41,142 bases of DNA from JAGORM01 sp050255815 (GTDB taxonomy: Bacteria > Patescibacteriota > Microgenomatia > Levybacterales > GWA1-39-11): assembly GCA_050255815.1 (NCBI GenBank), contig JBLMVJ010000006.1:1-41142 (forward strand), given 5' to 3'. The position numbers and the translations under genes were made by a program. The notes below the pieces were generated by a model, which was given only the letters and a program-made list of their open reading frames with translations, was not told the origin of the DNA and ran no database searches. Positions 25,718 to 33,180 of the stretch are shown here, one piece after another (within the stretch, counting starts at the first letter, position 1; the number at the start of each line of letters is the position of its first letter).

Positions 25718-25747
25718 ATTGTACGACATAAAAATATCTTTTGTCAA
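25718..25747 (-). promoter_or_regulatory. Promoter of the Xer recombinase gene
   Basis: Minus strand: TTGACA at 25742-25747, an 18-bp spacer, and TACAAT at 25718-25723. The -10 and the end of the spacer form part of the first TGTACGACA repeat. Confidence 0.75.
25720..25728 (+). repeat. TGTACGACA repeat, copy 1
   Basis: Context ATTATTGTACGACATAAAAA. It overlaps the -10 box of the recombinase gene on the opposite strand. Confidence 0.8.
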
Positions 25748-25807
25748 GCTAAAGCATATTTCCAAATGAAGCAACTCTTATTTATGCAGAAGGTACTCAG
25801 AAAACAG

Positions 25808-26722
25808 CTAGCCGCTATAATCATATTTTCTCTTGTTGCCGGGGTTAAACAACCTTTTAACCCATGATTCACGTTCAACTTTCCTAGCTTCATCCAACAC
25901 GCTGTTGTACATCAAGGGATCAAGCCATACAATAGTCCCATCCTGACGCTTCACTAAATCATTTAACGGTACCTCATATGTTTTATCCCCATAAGGTGTC
26001 ACTTTTTTTATCACATCTGCTTCAATATTTCTCCAAAGAGGCAAGCTATTTTTCTTTTGAACCGTTTTGTTTACAAGAGCGGCGAAGGCTTTGATGCTTT
26101 CTGCCTGCTGGTCAGAAGTAACGGGAACACCTTCTTCATAAGCCTCACAAGAAACATGGGAAGACGCAAACAGAAATGTTGGGAAAAATATACCTTTCTT
26201 AGCTATCTCTTTTCTTAAGTCCTCAGACAACTCCTGTATTTGAAGCATTTCGTTAATGTAAGGCTGTCTCCTGTTAAGTACTGATGGTTGCTCCGTCTTG
26301 GATTCTCTTCCTTTTTTCACAACATACCTACCAGTAGGGGTTTCCAGCATGAATGCATCTGACTGAGCTCCTTGGCCTAAAAACGCTAACGACCGCTGGC
26401 CACCCAGATCTATTGCACCAGATATCACTCTTTTGGACTCACCTATCTCTGTCATTTTTGTCAAACCCTTATCTATATCCTGCAATATCCCCAAATTTTC
26501 TTTCAAAAATTCTTCTCCTTCCGGTGAAACTAAAACTCCTGCCTTAAATGAATTACCTTCTCTATCCAAAAAAGCGGTTTTAAGCGAACTAAAAAACCTA
26601 TTACCAAACCTGTCTTTTCCTGTATCTTTTTCAGGCCTGAAGTGAGGAAAGTTTGCCGCCTTGTCTTCATGCAGCTTATCTTGATGGAATCTCTGAGGTT
26701 TATCCTCTAATCCTTCTCCCAT
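25808..26722 (-). CDS. Atypical protein-kinase-like / APH-fold protein
   Basis: 304 residues from ATG 26722. The N-terminal 100 residues are polar. From about residue 112 there is a kinase-like N-lobe: Gly loop LGQGAQSDAF (115-124), candidate Lys 136 or 137 in YVVKKG, a candidate helix-C Glu158, and a hinge-like CEAYEEGVPV. The end PLNDLVKRQDGTIVWLDP matches the NxLxxxDGxxxxxD part of aminoglycoside-phosphotransferase-like kinases, with Asp268 as metal ligand. A normal HxD loop is not clear, so it may be inactive or divergent. A -10 TATACT lies eight bases before the ATG. TGTACGACA repeats stand on both sides of the gene. Confidence 0.55.
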   Translation of the reverse strand: MGEGLEDKPQRFHQDKLHEDKAANFPHFRPEKDTGKDRFGNRFFSSLKTAFLDREGNSFKAGVLVSPEGEEFLKENLGILQDIDKGLTKMTEIGESKRVISGAIDLGGQRSLAFLGQGAQSDAFMLETPTGRYVVKKGRESKTEQPSVLNRRQPYINEMLQIQELSEDLRKEIAKKGIFFPTFLFASSHVSCEAYEEGVPVTSDQQAESIKAFAALVNKTVQKKNSLPLWRNIEADVIKKVTPYGDKTYEVPLNDLVKRQDGTIVWLDPLMYNSVLDEARKVERESWVKRLFNPGNKRKYDYSG

Positions 26723-26779
26723 GGGTATTAAGTATAACAAAATACATAAAATCTTTCATGATAAGAGTAGAGGATACAA

Positions 26780-26788
26780 TGTACGACA
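26780..26788 (+). repeat. TGTACGACA repeat, copy 2
   Basis: Context AGGATACAATGTACGACATA. It lies 58 bases upstream of the start of the kinase-like gene (minus strand). Confidence 0.8.
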
Positions 26789-26890
26789 TAAAATTTTAAT
26801 AAAAAAACAATTATTCTAACCAAATTAAGAGAGAAAATGATATAGTTTGCACTATATAACTTTTCACGGAGTCGAAGAGGAAGGACATAT

Positions 26891-26899
26891 TGTACGACA
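26891..26899 (+). repeat. TGTACGACA repeat, copy 3
   Basis: Context AAGGACATATTGTACGACAA. A TTTTCACGG word lies 22 bases before it; the same word lies six bases before copy 4. Confidence 0.8.
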
Positions 26900-26934
26900 A
26901 AGATAATGCATCTAAGCATTTTTCACGGCTGGAT

Positions 26935-26943
26935 TGTACGACA
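26935..26943 (+). repeat. TGTACGACA repeat, copy 4
   Basis: Context GGCTGGATTGTACGACATAC. Its last base is the first base of the 30-bp palindrome that leads into the -10 of the gene at 26984. Confidence 0.8.
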
Positions 26944-26972
26944 TACATCACTTGTTATACCAAGTGATGTAT
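26943..26972. promoter_or_regulatory. 30-bp palindrome overlapping the -10 of the 26984 gene
   Basis: Perfect 12-bp arms, ATACATCACTTG (26943-26954) and CAAGTGATGTAT (26961-26972), around TTATAC. The right arm overlaps the TATAAT at 26970-26975, which stands eight bases before the ATG. This geometry suits a dimeric regulator blocking or remodelling the promoter; a hairpin used by a recombinase is the other option. Confidence 0.65.
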
Positions 26973-26983
26973 AATCCCCAGAT

Positions 26984-27457
26984 ATGACTAAAGAAAATCC
27001 ACCGCCACTAAGAAAAACCTTTGAACGCTGGGAAGCACACCGGCCTAACAACAGCCATGTAAATTCAGAGCTTGCTGAAATCATTAAGTCAGATTGTGAG
27101 ACAATATACAGACGGCTGAGAGCGGCCGGATCCGGAGTACATGTTACTGTACAGATGTGTGTACGGAAAGGAAAGTTGTTACCTGAGGACCAGGCAGATC
27201 CCAGTGACTGGCATATCTTAATGGATTTAAAGGAACCATATAAATTAAGACTTTCTGCAATAAATATATCCAGAGAAATAAATATCCATGGATATACTTC
27301 CCGGGAAATAAAAAACTTTCGGTTCCTTATGAACCAAACTGGTCCTATAACTTCTTATTTCTATAATGGCGTTAACAGGCCTATGACAACACAAGATTAT
27401 ATAGATTTACGCCATATAACCTCCTTAGTAAAACGAAGGACGCCCGCCCAAAATTAG
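26984..27457 (+). CDS. Hypothetical protein in the repeat-bounded island
   Basis: 157 residues, no family recognised. It has a polar Pro-rich start (ENPPPLRKTFERWEAHRPNN), a central HVTVQMCVRKGKLLP strand-turn pattern, and a basic end. No membrane helix or signal peptide. The leaderless TATAAT eight bases upstream and the overlapping palindrome suggest tight control. TGTACGACA copies 4 and 5 stand on either side of it. An inverted repeat TCTAGAAT/ATTCTAGA with a 3-base loop (27473-27491), followed by a T-rich run, may end its transcript. Confidence 0.65.
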   Translation: MTKENPPPLRKTFERWEAHRPNNSHVNSELAEIIKSDCETIYRRLRAAGSGVHVTVQMCVRKGKLLPEDQADPSDWHILMDLKEPYKLRLSAINISREINIHGYTSREIKNFRFLMNQTGPITSYFYNGVNRPMTTQDYIDLRHITSLVKRRTPAQN

Positions 27458-28381
27458 CCTCAAATATGACCCTCTAGAATGCGATTCTAGACACTTTTAT
27501 TACCGGGGAGCACATATGATACGTCTCAACTAACCCATCATTTATGGACTGTGTTCTCTGATGTAAAAAAATAAAAATTATGAAAATATTTAAAACCTAT
27601 AGTATATGTGTTTAACGACAAGTTTATAAATACCATAAAGAGGTAGGGGAATATGTATTACCTGGCCAATAGTGCAAATTATAGATAATCAATCATAGAT
27701 CATAGATAAAAAGCAGGAAGGACCCCTCTCCCAGTGTGCGTGGGTAATGTCGTAAAAGTATTATTGTACGACATAATGCTGAGTCCTATTCCGGGGCGGA
27801 GTACCGGTGCAGAAGAAATGTGTAATTTATATCTCTACATAGGGAGAAGGAATTAAAAGAATGCGTTTTAGAGGCGTTTTAGCCACTCCTCCGGAGAGAG
27901 GTAAAAATGGCCTTAGCAGCCTTGTGAAAAGCCTGCTCATCCAGTGTGAAATTGAGTACAGAAAGTGTTGATTTATTCGCAAAAAAGCTTGTCTTATTAA
28001 TGTTTTTTAATATTTTTGAGGCTAAAACTATGTAATTCTACTCTATAGAGAGTGATGCAGGGAAAAACCTTTTCGTATTTTTTTCGATTTGCAGAGACCT
28101 GGGCTCGACCAGAGGAAAACATAGGCAGAAATACGTACTTCAAGCACTACTCGGGCAGGGGCGTGAAAAGTCATATCGCTCCTAAGTAAGATTTCTGAGG
28201 CTAATTTGAGGCTGGTGAAAAGTTATTTTTTGTGCCTGAAAGTTATCCACAAGTTTATTATGGGATACTATGAGGCATATATCAAACTATATCATTTGAG
28301 GCCAAAATTATGGTATTACTCCTCTCTTCTCTTTTCCTCCCTTTTATTTTTTAAATCACAAATTCAAATTTAAAAATTAAT
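27458..28381. other. 924-base stretch without a gene
   Basis: No open frame here looks coding. It holds the TCTAGAAT inverted repeat (27473-27491), ATAGAT words near 27690, TGTACGACA copy 5 with an inverted half-site, several TTTGAGGC motifs (27456-27465 inverted, 28014, 28195, 28205, 28294), one consensus DnaA box TTATCCACA at 28242-28250, and an AT-rich repeat tail at 28345-28381. Sequences near 28014 and 28294 align over about 35 bases. No rRNA, tRNA, tmRNA, RNase P or SRP RNA signature could be matched. Confidence 0.6.
27745..27776 (+). repeat. TGTACGACA repeat, copy 5, with inverted half-site
   Basis: Copy 5 core at 27765-27773. An inverted partner, TAATGTCGTA at 27745-27754, faces TACGACATAA at 27767-27776 across 12 bases (9 of 10 matched). 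Only this copy has an inverted arm. Confidence 0.75.
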
Positions 28382-29203
28382 TTATATTCCCCATTTGGAG
28401 AACACCGCAAGGAACAACACGGAAAGAATACCTACCCAGATATACTCCCACAGGATGCCTTTAAAGAGCCTCCGTTCTATCCACACGTGGGATAAGCCTG
28501 CATAGGTATAAAATATGCCTGTTAAAAAAATTGCATAGATAGAAGCTGTTACCGGCCATAAAGATAAAACGCAGGAAAGCTCTGCAACCATAAGGCCTAT
28601 CACCCCGGAAAAAATAGAAACCTCCCTACCCCCTTGTTCTTTTTCTTCAACATAAGACCATAAAAACTGCGTTGCCATTAAGTATGAAAGGATTCCCACT
28701 AATACAGGCGTAATATAAAGCGGAAACCGTAATGAGAAAACCACGTTAAACATAAAAAAGAGGACAAAAATAGTTATAACAAATGACACAATCCTGGCGC
28801 TTCTCAATAGGTTTATGGTACGCAGGGACGAAATGGCAAAGATATTCTCCGTGAGGAATAATGAATATACTCCAAATGCATATAATCCCGTAAGGATAAT
28901 TTTTGTAAGGAACCGTGCAGGGACTAAAGAATAAAACAGGCTAAAAGATAAGGTATAAAAGAAAGGGAGAATCAAAATAGGCAAAACGCTTTTCTTTTGC
29001 AGGTCTTGCCTTAGCACCAGATATAAAAAAAAATCCGTTAAGCTGGCAAGTGCTAGCCCCAACAGAATAATGGTTCGCCCACTTACATACTCAGAGAGGA
29101 ACATGAGGAATGAAAGCAAGAAAACTCCCAACACAAACTTCCCTCTTTTGTTGAGTGACAAGCGTAACGGCTGGATCTTTCTAAAAGGTTTAAATTTTGG
29201 CAT
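28382..29203 (-). CDS. Polytopic membrane protein next to ruvC
   Basis: 273 residues with about eight or nine hydrophobic helices and a short basic N-terminus (KFKPFRKIQPLRLSLNKRGK). No catalytic or transporter motif was recognised. The start overlaps the ruvC end by 14 bases, so it is cotranscribed. Similar membrane proteins are common beside ruvC in related genomes as far as I recall, but their function is not known to me. The loop VEEKEQGGRE is the largest hydrophilic segment. Confidence 0.75.
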   Translation of the reverse strand: MPKFKPFRKIQPLRLSLNKRGKFVLGVFLLSFLMFLSEYVSGRTIILLGLALASLTDFFLYLVLRQDLQKKSVLPILILPFFYTLSFSLFYSLVPARFLTKIILTGLYAFGVYSLFLTENIFAISSLRTINLLRSARIVSFVITIFVLFFMFNVVFSLRFPLYITPVLVGILSYLMATQFLWSYVEEKEQGGREVSIFSGVIGLMVAELSCVLSLWPVTASIYAIFLTGIFYTYAGLSHVWIERRLFKGILWEYIWVGILSVLFLAVFSKWGI

Positions 29204-29762
29204 GCTTCTTTTTTACAGTCCTGGCAGATTGCTTCACCTTCTTAACCTCTTTTTCTACCGTTTTTCCTATGCTTTTCCAGGCATGATGTATGGCTATTGC
29301 AAGACCGTCTGCTGCATCATCAAAAGCCTTGTCTTTTGCAGAAAATGACAGAGTCCTTTCATTTTTACTTAACAGCCGTCTTACTACTTTCTGCATTTCC
29401 TTCTTTTCTGTTTTTCCTGACCCTGCTACTAAAAGCTTTACTGAAACCGGCGTGTACTCAAAAAATTGCAGGTTCTCCTGGGCACATAAAAGAAGCATCA
29501 CTCCCCTAGCCTGGCTTACTGACATTGCAGTCCGGGAATTTATGCCAAAAAAGATTTGCTCTATGACTATAATATCCGGTTTGTGGTTATTTACTATCTC
29601 CTGAAGGCTTGTGTACAGTGTACGGAGACGGCGGTGCATGGGTTCTTCCTGGGAGGTCACTACGCAGCCGTGTGCAACATAGGAAACTTTTTCATCCCCG
29701 TCATGCCTAATAATACCCCACCCGGTCCTTCCGGTTCCGGGATCTATACCCAAAATATACAT
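29190..29762 (-). CDS. ruvC: Holliday junction resolvase RuvC
   Basis: 190 residues. RuvC cuts Holliday junctions held by RuvAB. The acidic active site is complete: D7 in LGIDPGTGRTG, E68 in IIVIEQ, D149 and D152 in DDAADGLAIAIHH. A Lys-rich tail extends the usual 160-175 residues. It follows yebC by seven bases, the widespread yebC-ruvC arrangement, although ruvA and ruvB are not in the window. Confidence 0.95.
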   Translation of the reverse strand: MYILGIDPGTGRTGWGIIRHDGDEKVSYVAHGCVVTSQEEPMHRRLRTLYTSLQEIVNNHKPDIIVIEQIFFGINSRTAMSVSQARGVMLLLCAQENLQFFEYTPVSVKLLVAGSGKTEKKEMQKVVRRLLSKNERTLSFSAKDKAFDDAADGLAIAIHHAWKSIGKTVEKEVKKVKQSARTVKKKHAKI

Positions 29763-29769
29763 GGTTTAA

Positions 29770-30495
29770 TTAAAGCGCTGCGTTGGTAAAAACGTTCTGG
29801 ACGTCACCCAACTCCTCTACTTTCTCAATGATGGACTCAATTTTCCGCGCAGAATCTTCATCCGGTGTCAATACGTTTAGTGGTTTAAATACCAGCTCCG
29901 CACTATTTACTATAAGCCCTTTTGCTTCAAGCGTTTTCTTAGCCTCAAATAATTTAGTAGGATCTACGTAAAAAATTGCATCAGTACCCTCTTCTATAAA
30001 GTCCTCACTTTCTATCTCTAACGCAAGCTCCAATAGATCATCCGAACTTTTTCCGGAAACATCTATTGCTATCTCCCCTACCCGGCTAAAAAGGTAAGAA
30101 ACAGAACCTTGGTTTCCCATAGTTCCCCCATTTTTCTCTAAAGCATTTTTTACCTCTGAAACAGTCCTTTGTTTATTGTCTGTGACGCATTCAATTATAA
30201 GTGCTGCCCCGCCCGGCGCAAAACCCTCATATACTGCTTCCTGCAAATCACCTGAATCCATGGAGCCCTTAGCTTTTGCTATAGCTCGCTCTATGTTTTC
30301 TTTTGGCATGTTAAAGGAACGTGCTTTGTCAACTGCAAGCCTCAGTTTAAAATTGAACTCAGGGTCAGTTATTCCTCCGCCCTGCCTTATAGAAATAACA
30401 ATGGCGTTTGCAAGTTTAGTGAATTGCTGTCCGCGCTTTGCGTCAGCAACTCCTTTCTGTCTTTTAATCGTTGACCACTTACTATGTCCGCTCAT
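29770..30495 (-). CDS. yebC: YebC/PmpR family protein
   Basis: 241 residues, full length. The N-terminal MSGHSKWSTIKRQKGVADAKRG and the later PGGAALIIECVTDNKQRT define the family. Members have been described as DNA-binding regulators and, more recently, as ribosome-associated factors that relieve stalling at proline-rich stretches. It is cotranscribed with ruvC. A TATAAT at 30502-30507 lies six bases before the ATG, predicting a leaderless mRNA. Confidence 0.95.
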   Translation of the reverse strand: MSGHSKWSTIKRQKGVADAKRGQQFTKLANAIVISIRQGGGITDPEFNFKLRLAVDKARSFNMPKENIERAIAKAKGSMDSGDLQEAVYEGFAPGGAALIIECVTDNKQRTVSEVKNALEKNGGTMGNQGSVSYLFSRVGEIAIDVSGKSSDDLLELALEIESEDFIEEGTDAIFYVDPTKLFEAKKTLEAKGLIVNSAELVFKPLNVLTPDEDSARKIESIIEKVEELGDVQNVFTNAAL

Positions 30496-30567
30496 ATTAA
30501 TATTATACCGTAATATGAAGGAAAATTTACGGTTTGTTTAGCAGGCAATCATTATACTTCTTTTTTC

Positions 30568-30596
30568 TTGACATTTTCAAGAAAACGTTCTAAAAT
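30568..30596 (+). promoter_or_regulatory. Promoter of the TPR gene
   Basis: TTGACA at 30568-30573, a 17-bp spacer, and TAAAAT at 30591-30596. The expected leader to the ATG at 30618 is about 15 bases, with no SD. Confidence 0.75.
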
Positions 30597-30617
30597 TACT
30601 GAAATATTCTCCACTAC

Positions 30618-31268
30618 ATGAGTACCCTTCTCAAGCAACTTGCCATAAATTCAGCTTTATGCAATGACTGGAAACAGGCAGAAGAGCTTAATCTCCAATT
30701 AATTCAAGAGAATCCAAATGATATAGATTCCCTTAACCGCCTGGGCTTTGCCCTCATGAAACTGGGAAAATACAATAAAGCACGGGATATGTATAAGAAG
30801 GTAATTGCTATGGATAAAACTAACCCTATTGCCGTAAAAAACCTCAAAAGGTTGGAGACAGTTTCCCAGACAGACCACCAGAATGGAAATGGCAACAGTA
30901 TGCCATCAGTATCTTTAACCGGGATATTTATTGAGGAGGCCGGAAAAACAAAAACGGTAGAGCTTAAAAACATAGCGGACAAAAAAATGCTTTCCCTTAT
31001 AGAACCCGGCGATCCTGTTTCCATGGTAATTAAACGTTCAAAGATATTTGTACAATCTATGGATAAAAAATATATTGGCATGCTACCGGACAATATTTCC
31101 ATGCGTCTGATTTCTTTTATGAAGGGTGGGAATGAATATTCTTCCTGCGTTAAAGCGTGTGATGAAAAAATGGTAACGGTCTTTATCAAAGAAACCAAGA
31201 AATCAGGGAGATTTAAAAACCAGGCATCCTTTATTTCAACTTCCTCCTCTATTTCAGATCAGGAGTAA
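30618..31268 (+). CDS. TPR-repeat protein
   Basis: 216 residues. The first 75 hold about two tetratricopeptide repeats (DWKQAEELNLQLIQENPNDI, then SLNRLGFALMKLGKYNKARD). The remainder is a beta-rich region with GDPVSMVIKRSKIFVQS and no known catalytic motif. It is probably a protein-interaction adaptor. It is the only plus-strand gene between 28 and 41 kb and reads divergently from yebC with its own consensus promoter. A hairpin, AATAACC/GGTTATT (31274-31293), follows the stop and overlaps the end of the converging small gene. Confidence 0.75.
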   Translation: MSTLLKQLAINSALCNDWKQAEELNLQLIQENPNDIDSLNRLGFALMKLGKYNKARDMYKKVIAMDKTNPIAVKNLKRLETVSQTDHQNGNGNSMPSVSLTGIFIEEAGKTKTVELKNIADKKMLSLIEPGDPVSMVIKRSKIFVQSMDKKYIGMLPDNISMRLISFMKGGNEYSSCVKACDEKMVTVFIKETKKSGRFKNQASFISTSSSISDQE

Positions 31269-31288
31269 ATGGTAATAACCAATTACGG

Positions 31289-31441
31289 TTATTTCTTGAA
31301 GAGGACTTTTTCCCGGGCTAGTTTTTCCTTTATTTTCTTTAGTTCTTTCGGTTTTGCCAACTCAGACCAAAGGCTACCCAAAGCAAGAAGGAATGAAATA
31401 ACAAGAAGAGCGGATACGCATATAATAAAAACGATAAACAT
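31289..31441 (-). CDS. Small single-helix membrane protein
   Basis: 50 residues from ATG 31441. A hydrophobic N-terminal helix (IVFIICVSALLVISFLLALG) is followed by a charged, probably coiled tail (KPKELKKIKEKLAREK). The size and layout recall small divisome or secretion accessory proteins, but no family is assigned. A perfect TATAAT at 31448-31453, six bases before this ATG, supports the short form over a TTG at 31486. It lies just below the LytR_C gene on the same strand. Confidence 0.55.
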   Translation of the reverse strand: MFIVFIICVSALLVISFLLALGSLWSELAKPKELKKIKEKLAREKVLFKK

Positions 31442-31466
31442 ACGTTTATTATATACTATATAACGG

Positions 31467-32384
31467 CTAAGGCGCGTTCTTTGCAAAGTCCTCCCCTAAT
31501 ATAACCCGTACGTCAGCCTGTGAAGAGAATGTTTTATTAATTGTTGGGGTAATCCCTAATAAATGGCTTATCCTCACCAGGGTTTTTGAATTATTTGCTG
31601 CAATAAGCTGTGAAGCCTTTTGGGGATCTTCTGAAGTCACTGAAATAACGTTCCCTCCGGTATTTTTTATAACTGCTGCTGCCCTACCCGCCAGGCCTTC
31701 TACGTCTGTCGCATTTATTACCTCTATGCTTAGGCCTTCATTAATAACATCAGTGTCTTTAAAAGAGTCATATATCTCATCCTGTGTCAGTCCCTCTGCC
31801 CCATCTTTTGAAAGGATAACTGTTTTTGCCTCAACATCCTTTTTATTCACTGACATAGATGAAGAAATTAATTTAAACAAGTCTAAGATAGTAGTGTTTT
31901 CAAACCGGGTTGACCACTGGCGGAAAAACATATTCACCATAAGTGAATAGGAAGAAAAATTTTCAGAGGATACGTCAACCGGCGTTTTTATTGCCCCATC
32001 TAAAGGAAGGCCTAAATCCAGGCTTTCTTTAATCCGGTCACCCTCCTGAAAGTTTTTCAGCTCCAAGAATGTTAACCTTTTTGACATGGATCCGTAAGAC
32101 GCAATAAAAGGTTTCTGGCTCTCTATCAGAATTGCATACCCGTCAGATGTAAATGTACTTTTCTGGTAGATAAAAATAAAACGGGCCACCAGAGCAATAA
32201 GGACACATATAGTAACTACTACAACAAAATACCCTAAATACACCAATGGACTATTTGAAACTTCAGCTTCCGCAGCCTTTGGCTTTCTTACTTTTCTTTT
32301 TTTACGCTCTTTCTGGGGCTCTTTTTCTTTTTCTGAAGATTCTGTTTCTTCCAAAATCTCTTCCTTTTCAATCTTAATTTTCAT
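31467..32384 (-). CDS. Membrane-anchored protein with a LytR C-terminal-like domain
   Basis: 305 residues from ATG 32384. A highly charged cytoplasmic N-terminus (Glu/Lys-rich, ERKKRKVRKPK) leads to one membrane helix near residue 55-80, then an extracellular part. The end, from LSIEVINATDVEGLAGRAA through VRVILGEDF, fits the LytR_C/VanZ-associated domain often fused to LCP wall-ligating enzymes; the LCP catalytic domain itself is absent. It probably works at the cell wall. A promoter (TTGATT, 18 bp, TACACT) nine bases before the ATG lies inside the end of the upstream rluA-like gene. Confidence 0.7.
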   Translation of the reverse strand: MKIKIEKEEILEETESSEKEKEPQKERKKRKVRKPKAAEAEVSNSPLVYLGYFVVVVTICVLIALVARFIFIYQKSTFTSDGYAILIESQKPFIASYGSMSKRLTFLELKNFQEGDRIKESLDLGLPLDGAIKTPVDVSSENFSSYSLMVNMFFRQWSTRFENTTILDLFKLISSSMSVNKKDVEAKTVILSKDGAEGLTQDEIYDSFKDTDVINEGLSIEVINATDVEGLAGRAAAVIKNTGGNVISVTSEDPQKASQLIAANNSKTLVRISHLLGITPTINKTFSSQADVRVILGEDFAKNAP

Positions 32385-32419
32385 CCAGTTCTTAGTGTAC
32401 CTATTAGCAACCGTAAAAA

Positions 32420-33178
32420 TCAATTCCCGGAAGGCAAGGAGCTCAGCAGGTTGGATAGCTCCGGCGGCAAAGGACTTTCCAGTTCCATTCTTTGGCCGTT
32501 TCCCGGATTTAGAAAAGATATACGTGAAGCATGAAGAAAATGACGGCTTAATACTTTCCGGTCATCCCTGCCTGTTTTTCTACCCGCATATAGTTCATCA
32601 GCGAAAATTGGATGATGAATATGCTGGAAATGCACCCGGATTTGATGAGTCCTTCCTGTCTGGGGATATACCTCAACGTAAGTTGCACCCTCCCCGGAAG
32701 GAAGTTGTTTGTAATCCAAAACTTTATAGAGTGTTTTTGCTTCCCGTCCTCCGGGATTTACCCCAAATCGCATCCGGTTCCAGGGAAGACGGGAAACAGG
32801 TGCGTCTATTTCCCCTTCCTGCTGCTCTATTCTCCCATGAACCAGCGCATTATAGGTTTTTTTTACTTCAGATGACTTGAACTGCCGCTGCAGCTCCATG
32901 AAGGTATCAGCATTTTTGGCAACTAAAATAATCCCGGAGGTCTCTTTATCCAACCGGTGCACTATCCCAGAACGAGAAAGGAATTCATCAAATTTATTGT
33001 AGCCGCCTACCATGTATTTTTCTGTTTCCTGAGGCCTTGTATGGGCCAGCTTTCCGCTTGCTTCCACTAAATCCTGGAGTGTTTGAACGTCTTTTGCGGT
33101 ATCCGCATTATTCACAATCATTCCGGCAGGCTTATCAACAGCAAACATGGATTCATTTTCATAAATTATGGACAACAT
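32420..33178 (-). CDS. RluA-family RNA pseudouridine synthase
   Basis: 252 residues. The catalytic block GIVHRLDKETSGIILVAKN has its aspartate at residue 77, and QTGRTHQIRVHFQHIHHPI near residue 175 completes the RluA/RluD signature. It converts specific uridines in rRNA or tRNA to pseudouridine. There is no N-terminal S4 domain, unlike RluD proper. It ends three bases from the Lgt-like gene upstream and is probably in one transcript with it and the MFS gene. Confidence 0.92.
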   Translation of the reverse strand: MLSIIYENESMFAVDKPAGMIVNNADTAKDVQTLQDLVEASGKLAHTRPQETEKYMVGGYNKFDEFLSRSGIVHRLDKETSGIILVAKNADTFMELQRQFKSSEVKKTYNALVHGRIEQQEGEIDAPVSRLPWNRMRFGVNPGGREAKTLYKVLDYKQLPSGEGATYVEVYPQTGRTHQIRVHFQHIHHPIFADELYAGRKTGRDDRKVLSRHFLHASRISFLNPGNGQRMELESPLPPELSNLLSSLPSGN

Positions 33179-33180
33179 AG

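Noticed and set aside
25720..27773. TGTACGACA repeats as a CRISPR array
   Set aside because: The repeats are 9-13 bases, spacing is irregular (44 to 1060 bases), and no cas gene is present.
28242..28250. TTATCCACA as evidence for a replication origin
   Set aside because: It is a single consensus DnaA box without a cluster, an AT-rich unwinding array, or dnaA/dnaN nearby; gene orientation here fits a terminus better than an origin.
27880..28250. Possible RNase P RNA, tmRNA or SRP RNA (GAGGAAA, GGGCTC and GCAGCC words present)
   Set aside because: The words occur without the required neighbouring cores and pairing; no full signature of any of these RNAs could be traced.
27456..28303. TTTGAGGC/GCCTCAAA words as integron attC core sites
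   Set aside because: The integron core needs GTTRRRY; these words do not fit and lack the paired attC boxes.
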